Below are positions 9,301-17,812 of a DNA stretch of 33,759 bases, one piece after another. Every line of letters begins with the position of its first letter. The first letter of the stretch is position 1. Both the position numbers and the translations under genes were made by a program. The notes beneath the pieces are model-generated. The model saw nothing but the letters and a program-made list of their open reading frames with translations, was not told the origin of the DNA and did not search any database. This DNA comes from Gammaproteobacteria bacterium. Lineage in GTDB: Bacteria > Pseudomonadota > Gammaproteobacteria > Arenicellales > UBA868. The stretch covers positions 1 through 33,759 of the forward strand of contig JAAZYQ010000010.1 in assembly GCA_014239575.1 (NCBI GenBank), read 5' to 3'.

Positions 9301-9653
9301 ATCACCCCGCCGCCGCCGCCGAAGACGCGTATATCTCCCCGGCCGCGTTGGCGCAGCATATCGACCATGTAGGAGAAGAACTCACTGTGGCCGCCCTGGT
9401 AGGAACTAACCGCAATGCCCTGCACATCTTCTTCGATAGCCGCATCCACAATTTCCTGGACACTGCGATTGTGGCCAAGGTGAATGACCTCTGCACCAGA
9501 GGCTTGTAGCAAGCGGCGGATGATGTTGATGGAAGCATCATGTCCGTCGAACAAGCTCGCCGCCGTAACAAAACGGATTCGGTAGCCCGGATCCGGGTCG
9601 GATCGGGTTTCTGGACTGAACAGGGGGGGTGCACTCTGACTCATCGCTACCAT
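6378..9653 (-). CDS. icmF: Fused isobutyryl-CoA mutase (B12 domain + G-protein chaperone + mutase)
   Basis: IcmF is an adenosylcobalamin enzyme that interconverts isobutyryl-CoA and n-butyryl-CoA; characterised members also interconvert isovaleryl- and pivalyl-CoA. The 1091 residues show the diagnostic order. First is a cobalamin-binding domain (about residues 25-160, with GHDASIN, the DxH base-off motif, and SSYQGGH). Next is a MeaB-like GTPase with P-loop GTGGSGKSS near residue 217 and NKCD further on. Last is the catalytic TIM-barrel domain from about residue 560 (GKVGTSGVSIATVEDM, QTSGRSLHAQEMGFNDIRTT). Ordinary methylmalonyl-CoA mutase has the cobalamin domain at the C-terminus and no internal GTPase. 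ATG 9653 or ATG 9644 could be the start. The promoter and palindrome at 9678-9706 suggest control by the adjacent LiuR-like regulator. Confidence 0.95.
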   Translation of the reverse strand: MVAMSQSAPPLFSPETRSDPDPGYRIRFVTAASLFDGHDASINIIRRLLQASGAEVIHLGHNRSVQEIVDAAIEEDVQGIAVSSYQGGHSEFFSYMVDMLRQRGRGDIRVFGGGGGVIVPEEVRALHDYGVCRIYSPEDGQRLGLQGMIDDMMTQADFYPGDQGKENLDGLDGYDGGPLARLITEIENGTASELILRQVRAGAAREECRVPILGITGTGGSGKSSLTDELILRWRMDYGDRLRLAVLAVDPTRRKTGGALLGDRIRMNAIDGDAVFFRSLATRGASAEIPPQIGDILAACQCAGFDLIIIETPGIGQGDAGIVSQVDCALYVMTPEFGAPSQLEKIEMLDHADFIAINKCDRKGAEDALRDVRKQVQRNRGDFSVEPTAMPVYTTTASHFNDQGVTALYRALNTALVAYGLTPSLGLLPDPQLNLKQADVVPVGRERYLSEISNAVRLYHEAVESQAVLARRYQHLNSCIDLLAAAEEPTETLQALAEDVAEKLGEEMLEQINGFDSLIERYCQDSLSIRVGGKVREQTLSYTSLSGTRIPRVSLPRYTDAGDRLIWQLLENVPGEFPFTAGVFPFKRENEDPTRMFAGEGDASRTNRRFKLLSANSEAKRLSTAFDSVTLYGSDPALRPDIYGKVGTSGVSIATVEDMRTLYQGFDLCSPTTSVSMTINGPAPTVLAFFLNTAIDQQVERFCEEHGRDPDAKALSKIRSWTLENVRGTVQADILKEDQGQNTCLFSTDFSLSMMGDIQQYFIDNRVRKFYSVSISGYHIAEAGANPITQLALTLANGFTYVESYLARGMEIDDFAPNLSFFFSNGMDPEYTVMGRVARRVWAVAMRERYGANARSQRLKYHIQTSGRSLHAQEMGFNDIRTTLQALIAVYDNCNSLHTNAHDEAVTTPSEDSVRRAMAIQLIINREWGLARNENPHQGSFIIEELTDLVEQAVLAEFDRLAERGGVLGAMETGYQRGKIQEESLYYETRKHDGSYPIIGVNSFVRDAVGTSADVELARGTETEKQGQLDRLADFKHRHENQTGPALDAVKYAVLHGENVFYPLMEAARCCSLGQLTDTFFQVGGKYRRGM

Positions 9654-9677
9654 TTTCGTCGTTAGATCGGGCGAAAC

Positions 9678-9706
9678 ATTTTAGTTTCCGTTTACGTAAA
9701 CGTCAA
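9678..9706 (-). promoter_or_regulatory. icmF promoter with LiuR-type operator in the spacer
   Basis: On the minus strand TTGACG (9701-9706) and TAAAAT (9678-9683) are 17 bp apart, each matching five of six consensus bases, giving a start near 9671. The spacer contains most of the 14-bp palindrome CGTTTACGTAAACG, so a bound MerR-type dimer would sit over the promoter. Confidence 0.65.
9689..9702. promoter_or_regulatory. Palindromic operator, probable LiuR site
   Basis: CGTTTACGTAAACG is a perfect 14-bp inverted repeat centred in the 72-bp icmF-regulator intergenic region. From memory it closely resembles the TTTACGT-type palindromes reported for LiuR regulons of leucine and isovalerate degradation. 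It overlaps both the icmF promoter and a second promoter reading rightwards (TTTACG 9691-9696, 17 bp, TATACT 9714-9719). Confidence 0.7.
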
Positions 9707-9725
9707 TTGAAGTTATACTGACATT

Positions 9726-10142
9726 ATGGCCATGATGATGCAAACCAACCCTTCCAGTGACGCTCACAATACTGCCTACTCGATCTCGGATCTGGCCCGA
9801 GAATTCGGGGTGACCACTCGGGCGATTCGGTTTTACGAAGACGAAGGGCTGCTACGGCCTGGGCGATCCGGCCGACAGCGGGTTTATCGTACACGCGATC
9901 GTGTGCGCCTGAAACTGATTCTACGTGGCAAACGCCTGGGCTTTTCGCTAAACGAGGTGGGCGAGATTATCAATATGTATGACTCCAATCCTGGAGAGGC
10001 GGGCCAATTGCGTTATTTCCTGGAGCAAATCCGTCAGCGCCGCGAGACCTTAAAGCAACAGCACCACGATATTGACGTAACTCTGCAAGAGCTAGATACC
10101 ATAGAAGCTCAGTGCCAGGACCGTCTGACCACCCTCAGCTGA
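9726..10142 (+). CDS. liuR: MerR-family regulator, LiuR-like
   Basis: This 138-residue regulator starts with a MerR winged helix-turn-helix (YSISDLAREFGVTTRAIRFYEDEGLL, about residues 18-43, quoted here as the span of the helix-turn-helix). It continues with a coiled-coil dimerisation helix rich in Q, R and L. It lacks the cysteines of metal-sensing MerR proteins, and the sequence resembles LiuR, which represses branched-chain amino acid degradation genes. It is divergent from icmF with one palindrome between them, so icmF is its likely target, along with itself. ATG 9726 lies seven bases after the -10 box TATACT and has no Shine-Dalgarno, so the mRNA may be leaderless. Further ATGs at codons 3-5 are possible starts. 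Confidence 0.82.
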   Translation: MAMMMQTNPSSDAHNTAYSISDLAREFGVTTRAIRFYEDEGLLRPGRSGRQRVYRTRDRVRLKLILRGKRLGFSLNEVGEIINMYDSNPGEAGQLRYFLEQIRQRRETLKQQHHDIDVTLQELDTIEAQCQDRLTTLS

Positions 10143-10194
10143 CCTCTCCCAGGGTATCATCCTCTTTGGTCTTATTTCGCAAAGCGAACCGTAC

Positions 10195-11247
10195 GTGCTG
10201 ACAACTCAAAATTCCAGTACTGGAACCCAGGTACTCCTGGTGCTTGCCTGCTTGGTGATCGTGATCGCCGGCCTGAAAGCGGCCAGCAGCATCGTAATCC
10301 CCCTATTGATGGCTATTTTTCTAGCCATTATTGCCTCAGCCCCCTTACAGTGGTTACGCCGGCGTGGATTACCCACCTGGGCCGCCCTGACCCTGATCCT
10401 GCTACTGCTGGGCAGTGTACTCATCAGTATCGGATCACTAATTAGCGCTTCTATTGATCAAGTCAGTAATACCCTACCGCGTTACGAAACCCAACTGCGC
10501 ACTCTGATCGACAACGTAACGCTATGGGCCAGCGGCCTTGGCTTCACGCTGCCACCGAGCGGTCTTGAAGAGTTGATCGATCCGGCGGCAGCGGCCCAGT
10601 TGTTCGGGCGTCTGGTCAGTGGATTCGGCGGCCTGCTGGCTAACAGCATGCTGATCATCTTCACCGTGCTGTTTTTGATGGTGGAATCAGCCACGATTCC
10701 CGACAAGCTGCGTGCGATTTCAGCGGACCCCGAAAAAACCATCGGTAACCTATCTGCGTTTATGGAGTCGGTGAACAGTTACCTTGTCATCAAGGCGTTG
10801 ATGAGTTTTATCACTGCGCTGGCAATCACAGTCTACCTGCTGGTACTGGGTGTGGACTTCGCGGTCCTTTGGGGCGCCATCGCCTTTTTCATGAATTTCG
10901 TACCCTATATTGGCTCGATTATCGCTGCCGCTCCGGCGGTGACCCTGTCATTGATTGATGCTGGACCGGCGATCGCATTAGCAGTTGGGGCCGGCTTCCT
11001 CGTGGCAAACATCGTCGTCGGGAGCCTTCTCGAGCCGCGCTACATGGGGCGGGGGCTCGGGCTTTCGACTCTAGTGGTATTCGTTTCCTTGCTGTTCTGG
11101 GGTTGGGTCTTCGGGCCGGTCGGCATGTTCCTGTCGACCCCGCTAACCATGCTGGTGAAGATTGCTTTGGAAAGCGACCCGCGCAGCCGCTGGATCAGTG
11201 TACTACTCAGCGCTCAGGCACCAACCAAATCCTCGAACCCCTCCTGA
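10195..11247 (+). CDS. AI-2E family transporter (PerM/YdiK-like)
   Basis: This 350-residue membrane protein has the AI-2E exporter family layout: two or three hydrophobic helices at the N-terminus (VLLVLACLVIVIAGLKAASS, then LLMAIFLAIIASAP), a soluble-looking middle (about residues 85-150), and a hydrophobic C-terminal block. That block carries the conserved segments FVPYIGSIIAAAP, VGSLLEPRYMGRGLGLS and GPVGMFLSTPL. Members are linked to autoinducer-2 or sodium/proton transport, but the name is historical and gives little functional certainty. The start is GTG 10195. It lies 52 bp after the LiuR-like gene on the same strand and may be co-transcribed. A long hairpin follows its stop. Confidence 0.9.
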   Translation: MLTTQNSSTGTQVLLVLACLVIVIAGLKAASSIVIPLLMAIFLAIIASAPLQWLRRRGLPTWAALTLILLLLGSVLISIGSLISASIDQVSNTLPRYETQLRTLIDNVTLWASGLGFTLPPSGLEELIDPAAAAQLFGRLVSGFGGLLANSMLIIFTVLFLMVESATIPDKLRAISADPEKTIGNLSAFMESVNSYLVIKALMSFITALAITVYLLVLGVDFAVLWGAIAFFMNFVPYIGSIIAAAPAVTLSLIDAGPAIALAVGAGFLVANIVVGSLLEPRYMGRGLGLSTLVVFVSLLFWGWVFGPVGMFLSTPLTMLVKIALESDPRSRWISVLLSAQAPTKSSNPS

Positions 11248-11250
11248 ACC

Positions 11251-11294
11251 GCAACCCATTATCTTTCCTTACAACGATAAGGTAAGCGGGTTGC
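11251..11294. repeat. Long imperfect hairpin between two transporter genes
   Basis: GCAACCC (11251-11257) pairs with GGGTTGC (11288-11294). Inside, CTTTCCTTA (11263-11271) pairs with TAAGGTAAG (11278-11286) with one mismatch, closing on a six-base loop. No T-run follows, so it is more likely an mRNA stability or processing element than a terminator. Confidence 0.5.
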
Positions 11295-11327
11295 CCCCGG
11301 AAACGGCCCCGAGCCAAGGGGGTTGAA

Positions 11328-12566
11328 ATGAAATTCGACGCCCTGCGATCACCACGCTACCGACGTTTCTGGCTTGGATCCATCGGCTCCACTGGAGCGA
11401 CACAGTTGTATTTTGTCGGCATGGCGTGGCTGGTTTTCGAACTCAGCGGGTCTGCGCTGGATCTTGGCCTGCTGGGGGGTGCCATGGCCGTTCCCACCAT
11501 TATCGCCACACTCGCAGGTGGGTTAGTTGCCGACCGCGGCAACCGCCGTAAAGTGCTGCTGATTACCTCCACGCTTGCCGGCGTAGCGCTGGCCATCCTC
11601 GCGCTACTGGATGCGTCCGGATCGGTTGCCGTATGGCATGTACTGGTAATTGCGGCCGTACTCGGCCTGATCTCCGGCTTTGACATGCCAGCCCGGGTCT
11701 CGTTCTTTCCTGCCCTGATTGAGCCAGAGCAGATGATGAGCGCGGTGGCGCTGAATTCAATCCTCTGGCAAGGCACACGAATGATATTACCGGCTATCGG
11801 TGGAATCCTGATCGCCGTTAGCGATACTTCGATCATCTTTGCCCTATGTACTGTTGGCTTTGCAGTCATGGCATTCATCCTCGTCAGACTCCAGGTAAAC
11901 CCGACCACTGGCGTACCGGCCGAAGGGGGCCGGGGGCTTATGCCAGCCTTGCGCTTTATTCGGCAGGAACGCTTGTTCGCCGTTCTGATCACGCTAACCT
12001 GGATCCTAATGTTCTTTGGGACATCGTACGTTCAGATCATGCCGGTATTCTCAGAACTGTTGGGCGGAGGCGAAAAAGGCTATGGCCTGCTGATCTCCGC
12101 AACCGGTGTCGGCTCAGTAACAGGCACACTATTGGTCGGGCGATTACAACGATCCGCGAAACTGGGGCGCATCATGTTGGGTGGCGCTCTGGTTTTCGCC
12201 TTGGCCCTGATCTGTTTTGCCCTCGTCACCCAAAACGCCAATAACCTGCAATGGGCTTTCGTTGGGGCATGCCTTTTTGCCACACTGGCGAGCATTGGCG
12301 CATCATTCTTCCTCATCAGTTCAATGACAGTCATGCAGCTTGCAGTACCGGATGCCCTGCGAGGCCGGGTCATGGGCATCCACAGCATCACCTTCAGTCT
12401 GATTGCGCTCGGTGGTCTGGTACTGGGCCCCTTGGCAGAACTTTATTCACCACCAACCGCCGTGATCTGTGGCGCATTGGTAGTCGGCGTGAGTGTTGCT
12501 GCAGTTTCAGCCAGCTTTTCGCACATCTGGCACCTGGATGGGGGCAAACTCGAGACATCCTCTTGA
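11328..12566 (+). CDS. MFS transporter, EntS-like group
   Basis: This 412-residue transporter has about twelve membrane segments. It begins FDALRSPRYRRFWLGSIGS, the typical opening of the EntS / MFS_3 group of exporters, and has the loop signature GLVADRGNRRKVLLI between helices 2 and 3. A related segment, ALRGRVMGIHS, follows the second half's corresponding helices. EntS exports enterobactin, but no siderophore genes lie here, so the substrate is open. Its ribosome-binding site AAGGGGG is strong. C-runs just upstream (within 11294-11299 and 11306-11310) are complementary to it and could mask it. Confidence 0.88.
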   Translation: MKFDALRSPRYRRFWLGSIGSTGATQLYFVGMAWLVFELSGSALDLGLLGGAMAVPTIIATLAGGLVADRGNRRKVLLITSTLAGVALAILALLDASGSVAVWHVLVIAAVLGLISGFDMPARVSFFPALIEPEQMMSAVALNSILWQGTRMILPAIGGILIAVSDTSIIFALCTVGFAVMAFILVRLQVNPTTGVPAEGGRGLMPALRFIRQERLFAVLITLTWILMFFGTSYVQIMPVFSELLGGGEKGYGLLISATGVGSVTGTLLVGRLQRSAKLGRIMLGGALVFALALICFALVTQNANNLQWAFVGACLFATLASIGASFFLISSMTVMQLAVPDALRGRVMGIHSITFSLIALGGLVLGPLAELYSPPTAVICGALVVGVSVAAVSASFSHIWHLDGGKLETSS

Positions 12567-12633
12567 GTCGGATCATCAGTTTAAGCCCGAGTTTTGCCTT
12601 TACGGGCCTTCTCAAAACAGATGCGTTTCATAG

Positions 12634-14112
<1,479 letters not shown>

Positions 14113-14155
14113 CTTTCCGGGCAAGCCTGCGTTAGCCGGGATCCGGCTGTCCAAA

Positions 14156-14863
14156 TTGATGGCGCAGCAAGGTCTGTGCTCGCGGCGCGAGGCCGATCGG
14201 CTGATCGCCTCGGATCGCGTGCTGGTCGATGGCGTGGTGGTTAATCAACTGGGCACACGGGTAAACCCCGATGCCGATATTCGCCTTAGCGCTCAAGCGG
14301 CGCGGCAAAGGGAAACCTTGGCGACCATCTTGCTGAATAAACCGCCAGGGTACGTCTCCAACATGCCCGAGAAAGGCTACCCCGAAGCCGTCTCTTTGGT
14401 TCGACGTGAAAATCAACACAGAGCCAAGCCCGGCCACGGCAATGATTCTGTACCCGCAGCGTCGACGTTGAACGTCGCGGGACGATTAGATATCGATTCC
14501 AGCGGCCTGCTCGTTTTGACACAAAACGGCAGTATAGCCAGGCGGCTGATTTCTCCCGACAGTCGGGTTGAAAAGGAGTATCGGGTACGAGTTTCCGGCA
14601 CTTTGGATGCCCACACCATTGCCCAGCTTTGTCACGGCCTGTCGCTGGATGGCCGCGTACTGCGTCCCGCCCGCGTCACACAGCACGGGGCTCACCAACT
14701 CATGTTTATTCTGACCGAAGGGCGCAAACGCCAGATTCGACGCATGTGTGAGCTCGTTGGGCTTAAGGTCAGCAATCTGACCCGGACCCGAATCGGTGGC
14801 GTCGCCCTGGATCGCCTGCCTCGCGGGCAATGGCGCTACCTTGAGTCTGGAGAACAGTTCTGA
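14156..14863 (+). CDS. 23S rRNA pseudouridine synthase, RluF/RluB-like
   Basis: This protein isomerises a uridine in 23S rRNA to pseudouridine. It has an S4 RNA-binding domain (about residues 1-50: AQQGLCSRREADRLI...VLVDGVVV). The RsuA/RluB/E/F catalytic domain follows, with NKPPGY, the catalytic aspartate in GRLDIDSSGLLVLT, and the C-terminal GRKRQIRRMCELVGLKV...LTRTRI. The latter is closest to RluF among E. coli enzymes. The annotated TTG 14156 and the ATG at 14159 both fall inside the S4 domain. The in-frame upstream codons still encode the S4-like IRLSKLM, but no ATG, GTG or TTG precedes them, so the true start may be a rare codon. It overlaps pyrD by one base (TGATG). Confidence 0.88.
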   Translation: MMAQQGLCSRREADRLIASDRVLVDGVVVNQLGTRVNPDADIRLSAQAARQRETLATILLNKPPGYVSNMPEKGYPEAVSLVRRENQHRAKPGHGNDSVPAASTLNVAGRLDIDSSGLLVLTQNGSIARRLISPDSRVEKEYRVRVSGTLDAHTIAQLCHGLSLDGRVLRPARVTQHGAHQLMFILTEGRKRQIRRMCELVGLKVSNLTRTRIGGVALDRLPRGQWRYLESGEQF

Positions 14864-15903
14864 TGCTGGATTGGTATTCACCGCTACGCCGGATACTGTT
14901 CAATCTCGATCCTGAGACGGCTCACCGGATTGCGCTTGTTGCCATCGGCACGCTGGGACGATTGGTTCCACTGAACCAGCACATGACTGGCGCCCGGCGT
15001 GGCACCCTGCCCTCACACCCGGTTGAAGCGATGGGTTTGCACTTCCTTAACCCGCTCGGCCTCGCCGCAGGCCTGGACAAAAATGCTGTAGCCGTTGACG
15101 GACTGGAAACCCTGGGGTTTGGCTTTCTTGAACTGGGTACCGTGACACCTTTGCCTCAGTATGGAAATCCACGGCCGCGGATGTTCCGTCTAACCGGTGC
15201 GCAGGCGCTGATCAATCGAATGGGCTTTAACAGTGCTGGTCTGAACCAATTTCTGGCTAATCTGGCCCGCCACAGCCCGCAGGTGAGAATTGGAATCAAT
15301 ATCGGCAAGAACGCCACTACGCCTAACGAGCAGGCCCAACGTGACTACATCACTGGCCTACGCGCCGTTTATGCCGTGGCAGACTACGTCACCGTCAATA
15401 TTTCCTCCCCCAACACGCCGGGTTTGCGTGACTTGCAGGAGCGCCAGGCCCTGAAACAACTGCTCTTCTCACTTAAAGATGAGCAGGCCAAACTTGCCGA
15501 CCGCCATGGCCGCTATACCCCGATTGCGATCAAGATTGCACCAGATCTTGACGAGGAGGCCATCGCGCAGATCGCCGATGCGTTGCTCGTACAGGGTGTT
15601 GATGGCGTAGTCGCTACCAACACCACCACGACCCGACCACTGAACCCCATCCGTTACCCCCTATCATCCGAGGCGGGTGGCCTAAGCGGTGCGCCCTTGG
15701 CAGTACTTTCACAGCAGGTTGTTGCCAAACTCAAGAGTTATACCGGTAACGACCTGTCGATCATTGGTGTTGGTGGTATCACTGACGCGGCCTCAGCGCA
15801 GGCGATGCTTTTAGCAGGCGCATCCCTCATCCAGGTATACACCGGCCTGATCTACCAGGGTCCAAGGCTTATCCGGGAAATTCTTGAGGCCCTAGAGCAA
15901 TAA
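14863..15903 (+). CDS. pyrD: Dihydroorotate dehydrogenase (quinone), class 2
   Basis: PyrD oxidises dihydroorotate to orotate in pyrimidine synthesis and passes electrons to membrane quinones. The 346-residue protein has the class 2 N-terminal amphipathic segment (WYSPLRRILFNLDPETAH) for membrane contact. It then has the FMN barrel: GLAAGLDKNA, FLELGTVTPLPQYGNPRPRM, RMGFNSAGL, VNISSPNTPGL with the class 2 catalytic serine, and IGVGGI plus VYTGLIYQGP at the phosphate site. Its ATG overlaps the stop of the upstream pseudouridine synthase in TGATG, so the two are translationally linked. It is convergent with the DUF938 gene; 18 bp separate the stops and no terminator is visible. Confidence 0.97.
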   Translation: MLDWYSPLRRILFNLDPETAHRIALVAIGTLGRLVPLNQHMTGARRGTLPSHPVEAMGLHFLNPLGLAAGLDKNAVAVDGLETLGFGFLELGTVTPLPQYGNPRPRMFRLTGAQALINRMGFNSAGLNQFLANLARHSPQVRIGINIGKNATTPNEQAQRDYITGLRAVYAVADYVTVNISSPNTPGLRDLQERQALKQLLFSLKDEQAKLADRHGRYTPIAIKIAPDLDEEAIAQIADALLVQGVDGVVATNTTTTRPLNPIRYPLSSEAGGLSGAPLAVLSQQVVAKLKSYTGNDLSIIGVGGITDAASAQAMLLAGASLIQVYTGLIYQGPRLIREILEALEQ

Positions 15904-15921
15904 AACCCAGCAAGGCTGACT

Positions 15922-16572
15922 TTAATCTTCGCAGCGGGTAAAGCACAGTGAACGATTGTTTGATGGCATTGGCAAATCCAAACACAAATCAAATGCGTTG
16001 GACACGGCCAGATCTCGTACCGTATCGAAATCACGCACACCGCTCAGGGCATCACGAGCGGTGAGCCAGCGGTCGAACTCCTCGTTACTAGCCTCAAATG
16101 GTCGATCAGCGTAACGGTAGGGGCCATAAAGGTACAGGATCTGCCCTGGTGAAAGACAATCCCGCGCCGCCTTGAAGAGATTCTGAACCCCAGCCCAAGC
16201 CACAATATGGACGGTATTGATACAGACGATGGCATCCGAGCGCGGCAAGGACAATGATGCGAGCAGTAGATCAATGGCGACTGGTGCCAGACACTTATCG
16301 CTGTTCGATTGATCGCACCACTGGGCTATTCCCGGCAATCGGGACGGTAAGTCACTGGGTAACCAATGTAGATGAGGCAGTGCAGCGGAAAAATAGGCAG
16401 CGTGTTGTCCGGTGCCACTGCCGATCTCCAGGACTTGTCCCCGTTCAGGAAGAACTCGGCGCAAAACCGCAAGGATCGGATCTCGGTTTCGGTCACACGC
16501 AGGCGCATAGGGCTTTGGCCCAGACTCATACCCTGATTTCACGGGCACCTGTAAAGTCGGCTCGCCTTGCAC
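15922..16572 (-). CDS. DUF938-family SAM-dependent methyltransferase
   Basis: The 216-residue protein has the class I methyltransferase fold: motif I VLEIGSGTGQHAAYFS, acidic turn WLPSDLPSRL, and the post-motif segment AIVCINTVHIVAWAGVQNLF. It ends FEASNEEFDRWLTARDALSGVRDF, which is the hallmark of the DUF938 family. The opening SGPKPYAPACDRNRDPIL is also family-typical. The substrate is unknown. The reading frame starts at GTG 16572; later GTG codons (residues 9 and 11) would remove a few residues and cannot be excluded. It follows cyoE by 17 bp on the same strand and is probably in the same transcript. Confidence 0.88.
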   Translation of the reverse strand: MQGEPTLQVPVKSGYESGPKPYAPACDRNRDPILAVLRRVLPERGQVLEIGSGTGQHAAYFSAALPHLHWLPSDLPSRLPGIAQWCDQSNSDKCLAPVAIDLLLASLSLPRSDAIVCINTVHIVAWAGVQNLFKAARDCLSPGQILYLYGPYRYADRPFEASNEEFDRWLTARDALSGVRDFDTVRDLAVSNAFDLCLDLPMPSNNRSLCFTRCED

Positions 16573-16589
16573 CCTTGGGATCCTGCTGC

Positions 16590-17528
16590 TCAGGCCATCA
16601 TACCAGCCAGAATATGACGCAAGGCAAGCTGATAATGATCAACCAGCATCAGGGCAAAGAGCATAGCCAGATACTGAATCGAAAAACTGAAGGTTTGACG
16701 AGACAGGTCGTCGCTGTAGTTACGATAAAGCCGGACAACGTACCTCAAAAAAGTGCCGCCTAACACCAGCGCGCCGACAAGATACATCCATCCTGACATA
16801 CCAGTGGCAAAGGGCAACATACTTACAGCAAGCAACAGCACGGTATAGAGCAGCATTTGCAATAAGGTGTGCTTCTCGCCGTGAGTGACCGGCAGCATCG
16901 GAATATTCGCAGCCGCATATTCTTCGCGGCGGTACAACGCAAGCGCCCAGAAATGAGGCGGTGTCCAACAAAAGATAATCAGAAACAGCACTAAAGCATC
17001 CGGCGCAATATTTCCAGTCACAGCTGACCAGCCAAGCATCGGCGGCATAGCGCCCGCCGCGCCGCCAATCACGATATTCTGAGGGGTCGCATGCTTCAGC
17101 CAAACGGTATAGACCACGGCATAACCGATCATGGAAGCAAAAGTCAGCGCCGCTGTCAGGGTGTTGATCTGCGTCACCAGTAACACCATTGATATCACAG
17201 CCAACGCACTGGCAAACATCACTGCGCGCGGACCATTAACCGTGCCACTAGGCAAAGGCCTTCGAGCCGTGCGGGCCATCACCTGGTCCGCACGGCGATC
17301 CAGCAAGTGATTAAAGGCAGCACCAGATGCTGCCGAAAGCCCAATACCCAAAGCACCAAAAATGAGGGTCGGCAAAGGCACCATACCGTCAACCGATAGA
17401 AACATACCTACGATCGCCGTAAATATAATCAACGCGACCACTCGCGGCTTGGTCAACTCGTAGTAGGCCAATAAGATCTGTGCCGGGGATGCCGGTGCGC
17501 GTGACTGGGACGAGACCTGGGCCTTCAT
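16590..17528 (-). CDS. cyoE: Protoheme IX farnesyltransferase (heme O synthase)
   Basis: CyoE/CtaB attaches a farnesyl group to protoheme, giving heme O for bo3 oxidase or as precursor of heme A. The 312-residue UbiA-type membrane prenyltransferase has ELTKPRVVALI in the first helix, the first aspartate-rich motif NHLLDRRADQVMARTARRPL, and the second loop TPHFWALALYRREEYAAANIPM. About nine helices are expected. In many gammaproteobacteria this gene ends a cox-ctaA-cyoE cluster. Here ctaA and cox genes are absent, and only a fragment of an oxidase-assembly gene precedes it. The start ATG 17528 has no clear ribosome-binding site. Confidence 0.96.
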   Translation of the reverse strand: MKAQVSSQSRAPASPAQILLAYYELTKPRVVALIIFTAIVGMFLSVDGMVPLPTLIFGALGIGLSAASGAAFNHLLDRRADQVMARTARRPLPSGTVNGPRAVMFASALAVISMVLLVTQINTLTAALTFASMIGYAVVYTVWLKHATPQNIVIGGAAGAMPPMLGWSAVTGNIAPDALVLFLIIFCWTPPHFWALALYRREEYAAANIPMLPVTHGEKHTLLQMLLYTVLLLAVSMLPFATGMSGWMYLVGALVLGGTFLRYVVRLYRNYSDDLSRQTFSFSIQYLAMLFALMLVDHYQLALRHILAGMMA

Positions 17529-17563
17529 AACAGTAATGAATTATTCGGGATCAAAGAAGTCTC

Positions 17564-17761
17564 TTAGCCAATACGTGATGCGTGCAACAACCGACTGATG
17601 CCTTTATCCAAATCCACCAACTCAGCATCTATGGGATAACTCATCATCGGATTGCCCGGAGGGTTCAGCAGATAAATCTGCAGCTCACCTGCCAAAGGGG
17701 GCTATGAGTCAAGGAAAACTGGCGCGAACACTATCATAGGACCGGCCGAATCATCAAGCAT
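17564..17761 (-). pseudogene. Remnant of a cytochrome oxidase assembly-associated gene
   Basis: Codons 17701-17564 read IYLLNPPGNPMMSYP...LDKGISRLLHASRIG and stop. This strongly recalls the C-terminus of the small membrane-anchored protein coded between SURF1 and ctaA in Pseudomonas- and Xanthomonas-type cox clusters (pattern IYLxDPxGNLMMxYP...DLxxLLxASRIG, from memory). Upstream in the same frame, after an in-frame TAG (17704-17702), lies a 19-codon frame starting at ATG 17761 with the site AAGGGG: MLDDSAGPMIVFAPVFLDS. The N-terminal thioredoxin-like part of the family is missing. It lies immediately upstream of cyoE, which supports the identity. I infer a decayed gene. A real short gene cannot be excluded, but the in-frame stop argues against it. 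Confidence 0.55.
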
Positions 17762-17812
17762 GATCCCCTTATTGGCTCCTCAAAATAGTATTCCCTGGCA
17801 CTGGCAACTCGT

